NCBI GenBank assembly: GCA_038145405.1
Contig: JAYQPQ010000076.1
Location: forward strand, 1 to 6,774
Source: JAYQPQ01 sp038145405
Lineage (GTDB): Bacteria > Pseudomonadota > Gammaproteobacteria > Pseudomonadales > GM7GCV1
Reading direction: 5' to 3'
Length of the DNA stretch: 6,774 nucleotides
Positions 1-5,393 of this stretch are shown piece after piece. Under the pieces are notes generated by a model that saw only the letters and a program-made list of their open reading frames with translations, searched no databases and had not been told where the DNA came from. Both the position numbers and the translations under genes were made by a program. The number at the start of each line of letters is the position of its first letter. The stretch's first letter is position 1.

Positions 1-180
1 GCGTTGAGGCGGCGACGCAGGCGGAAAATGCCGGCCGGCAACCAGCGTATCGACGGACACTACCAGTTGCTCGCCCGGCGCCAGGCGCAACACGGCAGCG
101 TCGTCGCCAATGCCCAGTTCGACATCCTCGCGCTGCGGCGGGCGGTCGAAATAACGCCGGATCAGTTCAAATTCGTTCAC
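1..180 (-). CDS. thiL: Thiamine-monophosphate kinase, N-terminal 60 codons (cut by window edge)
   Basis: ThiL phosphorylates thiamine monophosphate with ATP to give thiamine diphosphate, the active cofactor, in the cytoplasm. Only the first 60 residues are in the window; the rest lies beyond position 1. They read MNEFELIRRYFDR, then GIGDDAAVL (residues 23-31), then SVDTLVAGRHF (42-52). This is the conserved N-terminus of the ThiL (AIR synthase-like) family. D26, D27 and D44 match the acidic Mg-ATP ligands of the family. The start is GTG at 180-178. It overlaps the nusB stop by four bases (GTGA), and the resulting N-terminus aligns with the E. coli protein, so a GTG start is chosen. Only a weak Shine-Dalgarno precedes it, so translation probably depends on coupling to nusB. 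It is the last visible gene of the riboflavin operon; nusB followed by thiL is a common gammaproteobacterial order. Confidence 0.95.
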   Translation of the reverse strand, partial: MNEFELIRRYFDRPPQREDVELGIGDDAAVLRLAPGEQLVVSVDTLVAGRHFPPASPPQR

Positions 181-623
181 GAACCGCCAGACACCGCCTT
201 GAACTCAACCGGCCGCGCGCGGGCAGCCAGCTTGTCGAGCACACCATTAATGAAGCGCATGCTCTCTGACGGTCCAAATTTCTTGGCCAGGTTGATGGCC
301 TCATTGATGACCACTTTGAACGGTATATCCAGACGCTCGGTCAGCTCGTAAGTCGCCAGGCGCAAAATGCTGATGGACACCGGATCTAGATCCTTGAGTG
401 GCCGGTCAATCAGATCGACAAACTGGGCATCGATGGCTTCGCTCTGTTTGATAACGGCACGCAGGACTTCCTGAAAATAGTCGACATCCACCCTTTCCAT
501 GTCGTTTTCGGCATGGAACTGGGCATCGATTTCAGTTGCGCTGTGGCCCGTCAGGGCCCACTGGTACAGCGCTTGAACCAGCATGTCGCGGGCTCGTCGG
601 CGTTCGCTAATGCCCTTGCTCAT
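177..623 (-). CDS. nusB: Transcription antitermination factor NusB
   Basis: NusB binds boxA RNA together with NusE (ribosomal protein S10) and supports antitermination on rRNA operons. The protein has 148 residues, close to the usual 140-160. It shows the arginine-rich N-terminus (SERRRARDMLVQALYQW, residues 6-22), which in the family contacts boxA RNA. The C-terminal helical core (residues about 101-133, PFKVVINEAINLAKKFG then FINGVLDKLA) is the most conserved part of the all-helical NusB fold. After it comes a short tail that ends GGS. The start is ATG at 623-621, overlapping the ribH stop by four bases (ATGA). A good GGGAG Shine-Dalgarno lies 7 bases upstream, inside ribH. The stop overlaps the GTG of thiL. 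Linkage of nusB to ribH is very widespread in Proteobacteria, so this identification is secure. Confidence 0.98.
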   Translation of the reverse strand: MSKGISERRRARDMLVQALYQWALTGHSATEIDAQFHAENDMERVDVDYFQEVLRAVIKQSEAIDAQFVDLIDRPLKDLDPVSISILRLATYELTERLDIPFKVVINEAINLAKKFGPSESMRFINGVLDKLAARARPVEFKAVSGGS

Positions 624-1093
624 GACAGCTCCCGCAACAGGTTGATCATTTCCAGAGCGGTCAGCGCCGCTTCTTCGCCCTTGTTGTTGGCGTCGTCACC
701 GGAACGGGCCACGGCCTGCTCCACATTGTCGACGGTCAGCACGCCGAAGGTGACCGGCACACTGGCATCCAGTTGCACGCGCATCAGGCCATCCATGCAG
801 CCGCGCGAGACGTAGTCAAAATGCGGGGTATCGCCGCGGATCACACAGCCCAGAGCCACCAGGGCATCCGGCTCGCCGCTGTCGAGCAGACGCTGGGCAG
901 CCAGCGGCAGCTCAAAGGCGCCGGGCACGCGCACGATGCGGATATCTGCCTCCTCGACGCCGTTGCGGGTCAGAGCATTCACCGCGCTGCGCAACAGGTT
1001 GTCAGTAATAAAGCTGTTCCAGCGGGTTACCAGCACCGCTACGCGGGCGCCGGCTACCTTGGCATCGACTTCAATCAGGCTGGGTCTTGGCAT
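620..1093 (-). CDS. ribH: 6,7-dimethyl-8-ribityllumazine synthase
   Basis: RibH condenses 5-amino-6-ribitylamino-uracil with 3,4-dihydroxy-2-butanone 4-phosphate to give the lumazine precursor of riboflavin. The protein has 157 residues, normal for the family. Visible family motifs are VPGAFELP (residues 56-63), ALGCVIRGDTPHFDYV (80-95) and NNKGEEAALTALEM (136-149). H91 corresponds to the catalytic histidine (H88 in Bacillus subtilis), R130 and K138 to the phosphate-contacting R127 and K135, and F116 to F113. W25 stands where B. subtilis has F22, which stacks on the pyrimidine ring. The GCVIRGDT and RWN patterns differ from the E. coli and Pseudomonas protein and recall Xanthomonas-type sequences as I remember them. 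Twenty bases separate it from the ribBX stop, the largest gap in the operon. The leader has only a weak GAGAAAA-like Shine-Dalgarno. The stop overlaps nusB. Confidence 0.97.
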   Translation of the reverse strand: MPRPSLIEVDAKVAGARVAVLVTRWNSFITDNLLRSAVNALTRNGVEEADIRIVRVPGAFELPLAAQRLLDSGEPDALVALGCVIRGDTPHFDYVSRGCMDGLMRVQLDASVPVTFGVLTVDNVEQAVARSGDDANNKGEEAALTALEMINLLRELS

Positions 1094-1113
1094 GTATGAC
1101 TTTTCTCAGGGTC

Positions 1114-2241
1114 TCAGGAAAATGGATCGGGCTGCAGCGTCTCGACCACTTCCAGGTCGAAACCGGCCAGCCCGGTATATTTGATCGGTGCCCCCATGAG
1201 TCGCATCTTGTGGACGCCGAGGTCCCGCAGAATCTGGGCTCCCACACCCACTTCCATGTTCGGCGCTTGATGGTCGGCGTGCGAGAGGATGCCGCGGTCG
1301 AAAATGTTTTCCAGATAGGCCTCGACCACGCGCGCCGTAGGAATTGATGAACTGAGGATGACCACGACGCCGCGACCCTCCTTGGCGACGTGCGCCATGG
1401 CGCGGTGCAGAGTCCAGATCGGCTGACCTTCGGAACCGGGCTCGATCAGGGCGAGAAAATCGCGCTGCGGCGTCGGCAAGTGGACGCGCGTCAGGCAGGG
1501 TTCGCCATTGGCCACCTCGCCTTTCACCAGAGCGTGGTGCACCTGGTTGCGCGCCGTATCCATATAGGTGCGCAACTGAAACTCGCCGAAGGCCGTGTTG
1601 ACCTCGCGCACCTTGATGCACTCCACTGTGGTTTCGTTGGCCAAGCGGTAGTGGATCAGGTCTTCGATAGTGCCGATCTTTAATCCATGGGTGTGAGCAA
1701 AGGCTTCTAGATCCTTGCGCCGCGCCATGGTGCCGTCTTCGTTCATGATTTCCACAATCACAGCGGCGGCTTCGAGCCCGGCCAGACGGGCCAGATCACA
1801 GCCGGCTTCGGTATGCCCGGCGCGGCTCAGCACGCCGCCCGGCTGCGCCATCAGCGGAAAGATATGGCCGGGTTGCACCAGGTCGCGCGGCACCGCCTGG
1901 GGTGCCACCGCCGTGCGCACGGTATGCGCACGATCCTGTGCCGAAATGCCGGTGGTAACGCCATGTGCCGCTTCGATCGACAGGGTGAAATTGGTGCCAT
2001 GGCTGGAACGGTTGGCCTCCACCATCAGCGGCAGGTTGAGTTGCTCGCAGCGCTGACGCGTCAGGGTGAGGCAGATCAGCCCGCGCGCATAGCGCGCCAT
2101 AAAGTTGATATCCTCGGGACGCACCAGCGAGGCGGCCATCACCAGATCGCCCTCGTTCTCGCGATCCTCGTCATCGACCAAGATGACCATGCGTCCCTGG
2201 CGGAGCTCTTCGATCAATTCTTTGGCGCTGTTCTTATGCAT
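1114..2241 (-). CDS. ribBX: 3,4-dihydroxy-2-butanone 4-phosphate synthase fused to a degenerate GTP cyclohydrolase II-like domain (RibBX type)
   Basis: The N-terminal domain (residues about 5-200) is RibB, which converts ribulose 5-phosphate to 3,4-dihydroxy-2-butanone 4-phosphate and formate. It carries the acidic loop DDEDRENEGD (23-32), the RSSHGTNFT segment (78-86), the PGHIFPL segment (124-130) and RAGHTEA (140-146), all standard active-site motifs. The C-terminal domain (about 203-375) keeps the overall GTP cyclohydrolase II layout, for example EGRGVV (288-293) and VGAQILRDLGV (333-343). It has lost the three zinc cysteines: where E. coli RibA has SECLTGD..CDCG, this protein reads LPTPQRD and has no CxC. 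The RQEGRNIGL loop and the TNNP motif are also absent. This matches the RibBX variant known in Proteobacteria, in which only the RibB half is active. Pipelines will probably label it bifunctional RibBA. ATG at 2241 overlaps the ribE stop by one base (TGATG); a GGGGA Shine-Dalgarno lies about 10 bases upstream. Confidence 0.95.
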   Translation of the reverse strand: MHKNSAKELIEELRQGRMVILVDDEDRENEGDLVMAASLVRPEDINFMARYARGLICLTLTRQRCEQLNLPLMVEANRSSHGTNFTLSIEAAHGVTTGISAQDRAHTVRTAVAPQAVPRDLVQPGHIFPLMAQPGGVLSRAGHTEAGCDLARLAGLEAAAVIVEIMNEDGTMARRKDLEAFAHTHGLKIGTIEDLIHYRLANETTVECIKVREVNTAFGEFQLRTYMDTARNQVHHALVKGEVANGEPCLTRVHLPTPQRDFLALIEPGSEGQPIWTLHRAMAHVAKEGRGVVVILSSSIPTARVVEAYLENIFDRGILSHADHQAPNMEVGVGAQILRDLGVHKMRLMGAPIKYTGLAGFDLEVVETLQPDPFS

Positions 2242-2840
2242 CAGCTTTCTTCCCCGCCTTGCAGGCGTTCCAGATAACGGGCCACCAGATCGACCTCGAT
2301 ATTAACGCGCGTGCCGACCTGGCCGTCGGCGAGTGTGGTCTGTGCCAGCGTATGGGGCACGATGGTCAGGTCGAACCGGTTTCCGCTGACGCCGTTAAGG
2401 GTCAGGCTGACGCCGTCCACGGCCACCGACCCCTTGAGGGCGAGATAGCGCGACAGCTCGTGAGGTGCCTCGATCACAAAGTGTTCGGCCCGAGCTTGCG
2501 ACTCGCGCGCGACGATCTCGCCGACGCCGTCCACATGGCCACTGACCAGATGCCCGCCCAGGCGATCGGCTAACCGCAGCGCACGCTCCAGATTCACGCG
2601 CTGACCCACCTGCCAGCTGCCGATGGTAGTGCGCTCAAGGGTTTCCACCGACACATCGGCACAGTACCCGCGCTCCAGCCGCTCGACCACCGTCAGGCAG
2701 ACGCCGCTGGTGGAGATGCTCTCGCCCAACTCGACATTATCCAGTGCGAGGCTGCCGCTATCGATTTCCAGACGCAGGTCGCCACCGACTTTTTCGATCG
2801 AGCGCACCCGGCCGACTGCGGTGATAATTCCAGTAAACAT
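2241..2840 (-). CDS. ribE: Riboflavin synthase (alpha chain)
   Basis: Riboflavin synthase dismutates two molecules of 6,7-dimethyl-8-ribityllumazine into riboflavin and a pyrimidinedione that is recycled to RibH. It acts as a cytoplasmic homotrimer. The 199 residues form the usual two lumazine-binding repeats (about 1-97 and 98-199). The N-terminus is the canonical MFTGII. Key residues visible are F2, C48 (in SGVCLTV), H102 (in GHLVSGHVDG, 96-105), the DGVSLTLNGV segment (142-151, with S145 and T147) and D184 in NIEVD. These match F2, C48, H102, S146, T148 and D185 of E. coli. I place the start at ATG 2840, not the in-frame TTG one codon upstream: it gives the invariant N-terminus, overlaps the ribD stop by one base (TGATG), and has a GGAGA Shine-Dalgarno at 2848-2852. 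The gene is called ribC in E. coli. Confidence 0.97.
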   Translation of the reverse strand: MFTGIITAVGRVRSIEKVGGDLRLEIDSGSLALDNVELGESISTSGVCLTVVERLERGYCADVSVETLERTTIGSWQVGQRVNLERALRLADRLGGHLVSGHVDGVGEIVARESQARAEHFVIEAPHELSRYLALKGSVAVDGVSLTLNGVSGNRFDLTIVPHTLAQTTLADGQVGTRVNIEVDLVARYLERLQGGEES

Positions 2841-3937
2841 CAATCCGTCTCCGCCGTGGCGATAATACGCAAGTCCTGTCCGATCGAGCGCACCTCGCGA
2901 ATATGTAAAGGCAGCGCTTCGCCCATGTGACTCAGGGGCAATTCAAACAGCGGCTTGCTCAGGCTTCCCATCAACTTGGGTGCCAGGTAAATAATGAGTT
3001 CGTCGACTAGACCCTGGCGCACAAAGGCGCCCGCCAGCTCTGGCCCGGCTTCAACCAGGATCTCGTTTATGCCCCGCCCGGCCAGATAGTCGAGCAGAGC
3101 GCGCAGATCCACGCGGCCATTCTGTGCCGCGAGCTGCACCAGTTCACCACCTTCCAGGGCTTCAGTGCGCAGCGTATTGGCCACCAGCCAGGGCCCGGGT
3201 GTGGTAAAAAAGCGTTCACTCCGATCCAGCCGGAGTTGGCTGTCCAGCACCACGCGCAAGGGCTGGCGGCCGGTCCAGTAACGCCACGGACCCTCGGTGG
3301 ATTCGGGCCGCACATTTAGTTGCGCCTGGTCCTGGGTGAGGGTTTTCCAGCCAGATACCAAGGCACAACTACGGGCTCGCCACAGGTGTACGTCCTGCCG
3401 CGCCTTTGGTCCGGTAATCCAGAAGGCATCGCCGCTTGGCATGGCTGTGCGGCCGTCCAGGCTCATGGCCATTTTCACGCGCACCAGGGGTCGGCCGAGA
3501 CCATGTCGCAAAACAAAACCAGAATTGAGCTGCCGACACTCGCGCTCCAGCAGCGGACCCTCGACCACAACCCCCGCCTGGCGCAAACGCTCAATGCCAG
3601 CTCCTGCGGTACGTGGATCAGGATCTTCGTGACCAAAAACTACGCGGCTAACACCCGCCGCTATCAGCGCCTCCGCACAGGGGCCAGTGCGACCCTGATG
3701 ATTGCAGGGCTCCAGGGTGACATAACAAGTACTGGCCTGGGCTTTTTCTCCGGCAGCTTGCAGCGCCAGCACTTCGGCGTGGGGCTCACCTGCGTGGCGA
3801 TGCCAGCCCTCGCCCACCACCTGTCCGTCGCGCACCAGCACGGCGCCCACCCGGGGATTGGGTGTGGTGGTGAAGAGCCCGCGGCGCGCGAGCTGCACCG
3901 CCCTGGCCATGAACTGGCCATCCGCTGCCTGGATCAT
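2840..3937 (-). CDS. ribD: Bifunctional pyrimidine deaminase/reductase of riboflavin synthesis
   Basis: RibD deaminates 2,5-diamino-6-ribosylamino-pyrimidinone 5'-phosphate and then reduces the ribosyl side chain with NADPH. The protein has 365 residues, normal for the fused form. The N-terminal deaminase domain (about 8-145) has TPNPRVGAVLV (25-35), the zinc-binding HAE (H53, catalytic E55) and TLEPCNHQGRTGPC with zinc ligands C78 and C87. The C-terminal reductase domain (about 149-365) has KMAMSLDGRTA (155-165), WITGPKARQD (173-182), D203 (aligned without gaps to D200 of E. coli, a substrate-site residue) and VEAGPELAGA..VDELI. The usual ADDP reads QDQA here, with only the first Asp kept. 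Two bases separate its ATG from the nrdR stop (TGAGTATG), so translation is probably coupled. An ATG at codon 10 would delete part of the deaminase N-terminus and is less likely. Confidence 0.97.
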   Translation of the reverse strand: MIQAADGQFMARAVQLARRGLFTTTPNPRVGAVLVRDGQVVGEGWHRHAGEPHAEVLALQAAGEKAQASTCYVTLEPCNHQGRTGPCAEALIAAGVSRVVFGHEDPDPRTAGAGIERLRQAGVVVEGPLLERECRQLNSGFVLRHGLGRPLVRVKMAMSLDGRTAMPSGDAFWITGPKARQDVHLWRARSCALVSGWKTLTQDQAQLNVRPESTEGPWRYWTGRQPLRVVLDSQLRLDRSERFFTTPGPWLVANTLRTEALEGGELVQLAAQNGRVDLRALLDYLAGRGINEILVEAGPELAGAFVRQGLVDELIIYLAPKLMGSLSKPLFELPLSHMGEALPLHIREVRSIGQDLRIIATAETD

Positions 3938-3939
3938 AC

Positions 3940-4392
3940 TCAGGATTTTTCCAGACGATCCAGCTCGTCGCGAAACTCCCGGATATCCTGGAATTGGCGA
4001 TACACCGAGGCGAAGCGCACATAGGCCACCTGGTCGAGTTGGCGTAGACTCTCCATCACAACTTCGCCGATTTCGCGCGAGGGGATTTCGCGTTCGCCAG
4101 TGGCGCGCAGCCGGTGCTTCAGCAAGGTCAGCGCTTCCTCGATGGCCTCGGGACTGACCGGCCGCTTTTCCAGTGCCTTCTTCAGACCGGAGCGCAATTT
4201 GTCCTCGTTGAAGGCTTCGCGCGTGCCATCACTTTTCACCACATAGGGCATAATGAGCTCGGCGCTTTCGTAGGTGGTAAAGCGTTCTGCGCACTGTCCG
4301 CACTCGCGACGACGTCGAATCTGACCCCCGCCTGCCACCAGACGGGAATCGATGACCTTGGTATCTGTCGCATCGCAAAAGGGGCAATGCAT
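3940..4392 (-). CDS. nrdR: Transcriptional repressor NrdR of ribonucleotide reductase genes
   Basis: NrdR is a nucleotide-sensing repressor that binds NrdR boxes in front of ribonucleotide reductase operons when dATP and ATP occupy its ATP-cone. The 150 residues are typical. The N-terminal zinc ribbon has C3, C6, C31 and C34 (CPFC and CGQC), with the basic stretch IRRRREC (25-31) used for DNA contact in the family. The ATP-cone follows (about 46-136), from VVKSDGTREAFNEDKL to LDQVAYVRFASVYRQF. The start is ATG at 4392-4390, preceded by an AGGTGG Shine-Dalgarno with 8 bases of spacing. It heads the operon with ribD, a conserved gammaproteobacterial arrangement. I see no NrdR box near it, so there is no sign of autoregulation in this window. 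Confidence 0.98.
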   Translation of the reverse strand: MHCPFCDATDTKVIDSRLVAGGGQIRRRRECGQCAERFTTYESAELIMPYVVKSDGTREAFNEDKLRSGLKKALEKRPVSPEAIEEALTLLKHRLRATGEREIPSREIGEVVMESLRQLDQVAYVRFASVYRQFQDIREFRDELDRLEKS

Positions 4393-4417
4393 GGGCGTCC
4401 ACCTATGGTGATTTCGC

Positions 4418-4436
4418 TAAAATGGCGGGCATTTTA
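4418..4436. promoter_or_regulatory. Symmetric element with a TAAAAT -10 candidate on each strand, between nrdR and the hydrolase
   Basis: The 19 bases TAAAATG-GCGGG-CATTTTA form a perfect 7-base inverted repeat around a 5-base spacer. Each arm offers a TAAAAT -10 hexamer: 4418-4423 reading right toward the hydrolase, 4431-4436 reading left toward nrdR. It is the only AT-rich promoter-like element in the 85-base intergenic gap. A leftward transcript would start near 4424 and give nrdR a leader of about 30 bases with its AGGTGG site; a rightward one would start near 4430. No good -35 box is visible at 17 bases on either strand. To the right lies a C-rich run (4437-4450). The repeat could instead be an operator or a chance symmetry. 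The promoter call is inference from position and hexamer only. Confidence 0.4.
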
Positions 4437-4477
4437 CCCCCCTACCCCCTCATTTGCCTAAATCCGCGACCGAAAAT

Positions 4478-5350
4478 ATGGATTTTACCGACGAATTTCA
4501 GGAACTTAGGCTACCGGCCACCGGCATTGAGCTGGCTGCCTGCCACTGGCACGCGGACGCCGCCGAGCCCTTCTTCATGCTGCACGGGTGGCTGGACAAC
4601 GCCGCCAGCATGGCACCGCTGGCACAGCGCCTACCCCAGCTGCAGATTTTAGCGCCAGATATGGCGGGACACGGCCGCAGCGATTTCCGCAGTGCCGACG
4701 CCAACTACGACCTGACAACCGAGATTCTGGATATCTATCAACTTGCCAACCATCTAGGCTGGGAGAAATTCGGCCTGATCGGCCATTCGCGCGGGGCCAT
4801 CGTTGCTGCGCTCTTTGCTGGTGCCTTTGCCGAGCGTGTGCATCGGCTGGTGCTCATCGACGGCGGCTCATCGATCGGCTTCAACCTTGAGGATCGGCCG
4901 GCGCGGGTGGCACGTTCCATGCGCGAGCAGGTGATTCTTGCGCGCAAGTCCGGCTCCTTGTTTCCGTCGCGGCACGCCGCGCTGAAAGCCAGAACCCAGG
5001 GTTACGTTCCTGTCAGTCCGGAAATTGCCGAGCTGCTGGCCTCGCGCTCACTGATCGAGGAGAACCAGGGCTTTCGCTGGCGTGCCGACCAACGTCTCAA
5101 GGCGGTATCAGCCAACCCTCTAGACGTCGAGAGCGCCAAGGCGTTCTTTTCGGCGATACGCTGCCCGGTGCTGCAGATTATTGGCGACCGCGGCCTGGTG
5201 GTGGAGCGCGGTGGTTTCGGCGGTCCGGTTGAATGCATTGCCGACTTTGAACGGCTAACGCTACCCGGCAATCACCACCTGCACATCACTGAAGCCGAGG
5301 CGGTGGCAGATGCCGTTGCCGACTGGCTGCAACGCCACGCGTCGACCTGA
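4478..5350 (+). CDS. Alpha/beta-fold hydrolase, substrate unknown
   Basis: A soluble 290-residue serine hydrolase of the alpha/beta fold, with no signal peptide or membrane segment. Family marks in order are the oxyanion-hole HGWLDNAAS (residues 36-44), DMAGHGRSD (61-69), the nucleophile elbow GHSRGA (102-107, nucleophile S104), IIGDRG (234-239, likely acid D237) and GNHHLHI (264-270, likely base H266 or H267). The triad is therefore complete. The HGWLDNAAS and HHLH patterns place it near the SERHL/kraken-like group, whose physiological substrates are not settled; esterase is only a guess. ATG at 4478 is chosen because the fold begins soon after it. No Shine-Dalgarno precedes it. A TTG at 4454 in the same frame would add 8 residues, also without a Shine-Dalgarno. 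The gene is divergent from nrdR and convergent with glyA (18 bases between stops), and is the only plus-strand gene here. Nothing in the context assigns it to the riboflavin pathway. Confidence 0.9.
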   Translation: MDFTDEFQELRLPATGIELAACHWHADAAEPFFMLHGWLDNAASMAPLAQRLPQLQILAPDMAGHGRSDFRSADANYDLTTEILDIYQLANHLGWEKFGLIGHSRGAIVAALFAGAFAERVHRLVLIDGGSSIGFNLEDRPARVARSMREQVILARKSGSLFPSRHAALKARTQGYVPVSPEIAELLASRSLIEENQGFRWRADQRLKAVSANPLDVESAKAFFSAIRCPVLQIIGDRGLVVERGGFGGPVECIADFERLTLPGNHHLHITEAEAVADAVADWLQRHAST

Positions 5351-5364
5351 ACGCAGCCCGATTT

Positions 5365-5393
5365 TGCCCTACCCATACACCGGGTAGCGGGCA
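5365..5393. other. Bulged hairpin across the convergent 3' ends of the hydrolase and glyA
   Basis: TGCCCTACCC (5365-5374) pairs with GGGTA (5382-5386) and GGGCA (5389-5393), leaving a two-base GC bulge and a 7-base loop. That gives ten base pairs on either strand. It overlaps the last codons and stop of glyA and lies 15 bases after the hydrolase stop. Neither strand has the T-run of an intrinsic terminator after it (the plus strand continues CAGATAT, the minus strand AAAATCGGG). It could stabilise or help end both transcripts, or be fortuitous. No other terminator is visible in the 18-base gap. Confidence 0.3.

Noticed and set aside
2841..2843. TTG one codon upstream as the ribE start.
   Set aside because: The next codon is ATG and gives the invariant MFTGII N-terminus with a TGATG junction; TTG would add one extra residue for no reason.
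3323..3334. Loss of the ADDP motif in the RibD reductase domain (QDQA), as a sign of an inactive enzyme.
   Set aside because: The first Asp, aligned to E. coli D200, is kept as D203, the second position varies in the family, and all other deaminase and reductase motifs are intact.
3320..4024. A 234-codon open frame on the plus strand opposite ribD and nrdR.
   Set aside because: It lies wholly antisense to two well-identified genes, has no recognisable domain or ribosome site, and is the kind of shadow frame expected in GC-rich coding DNA.
3938..4477. An FMN riboswitch (RFN element) controlling the rib genes.
   Set aside because: The gaps before nrdR, ribD, ribE, ribBX and ribH are 85 bases or less and none contains the conserved RFN core; there is no room for the roughly 140-base structure outside coding sequence.
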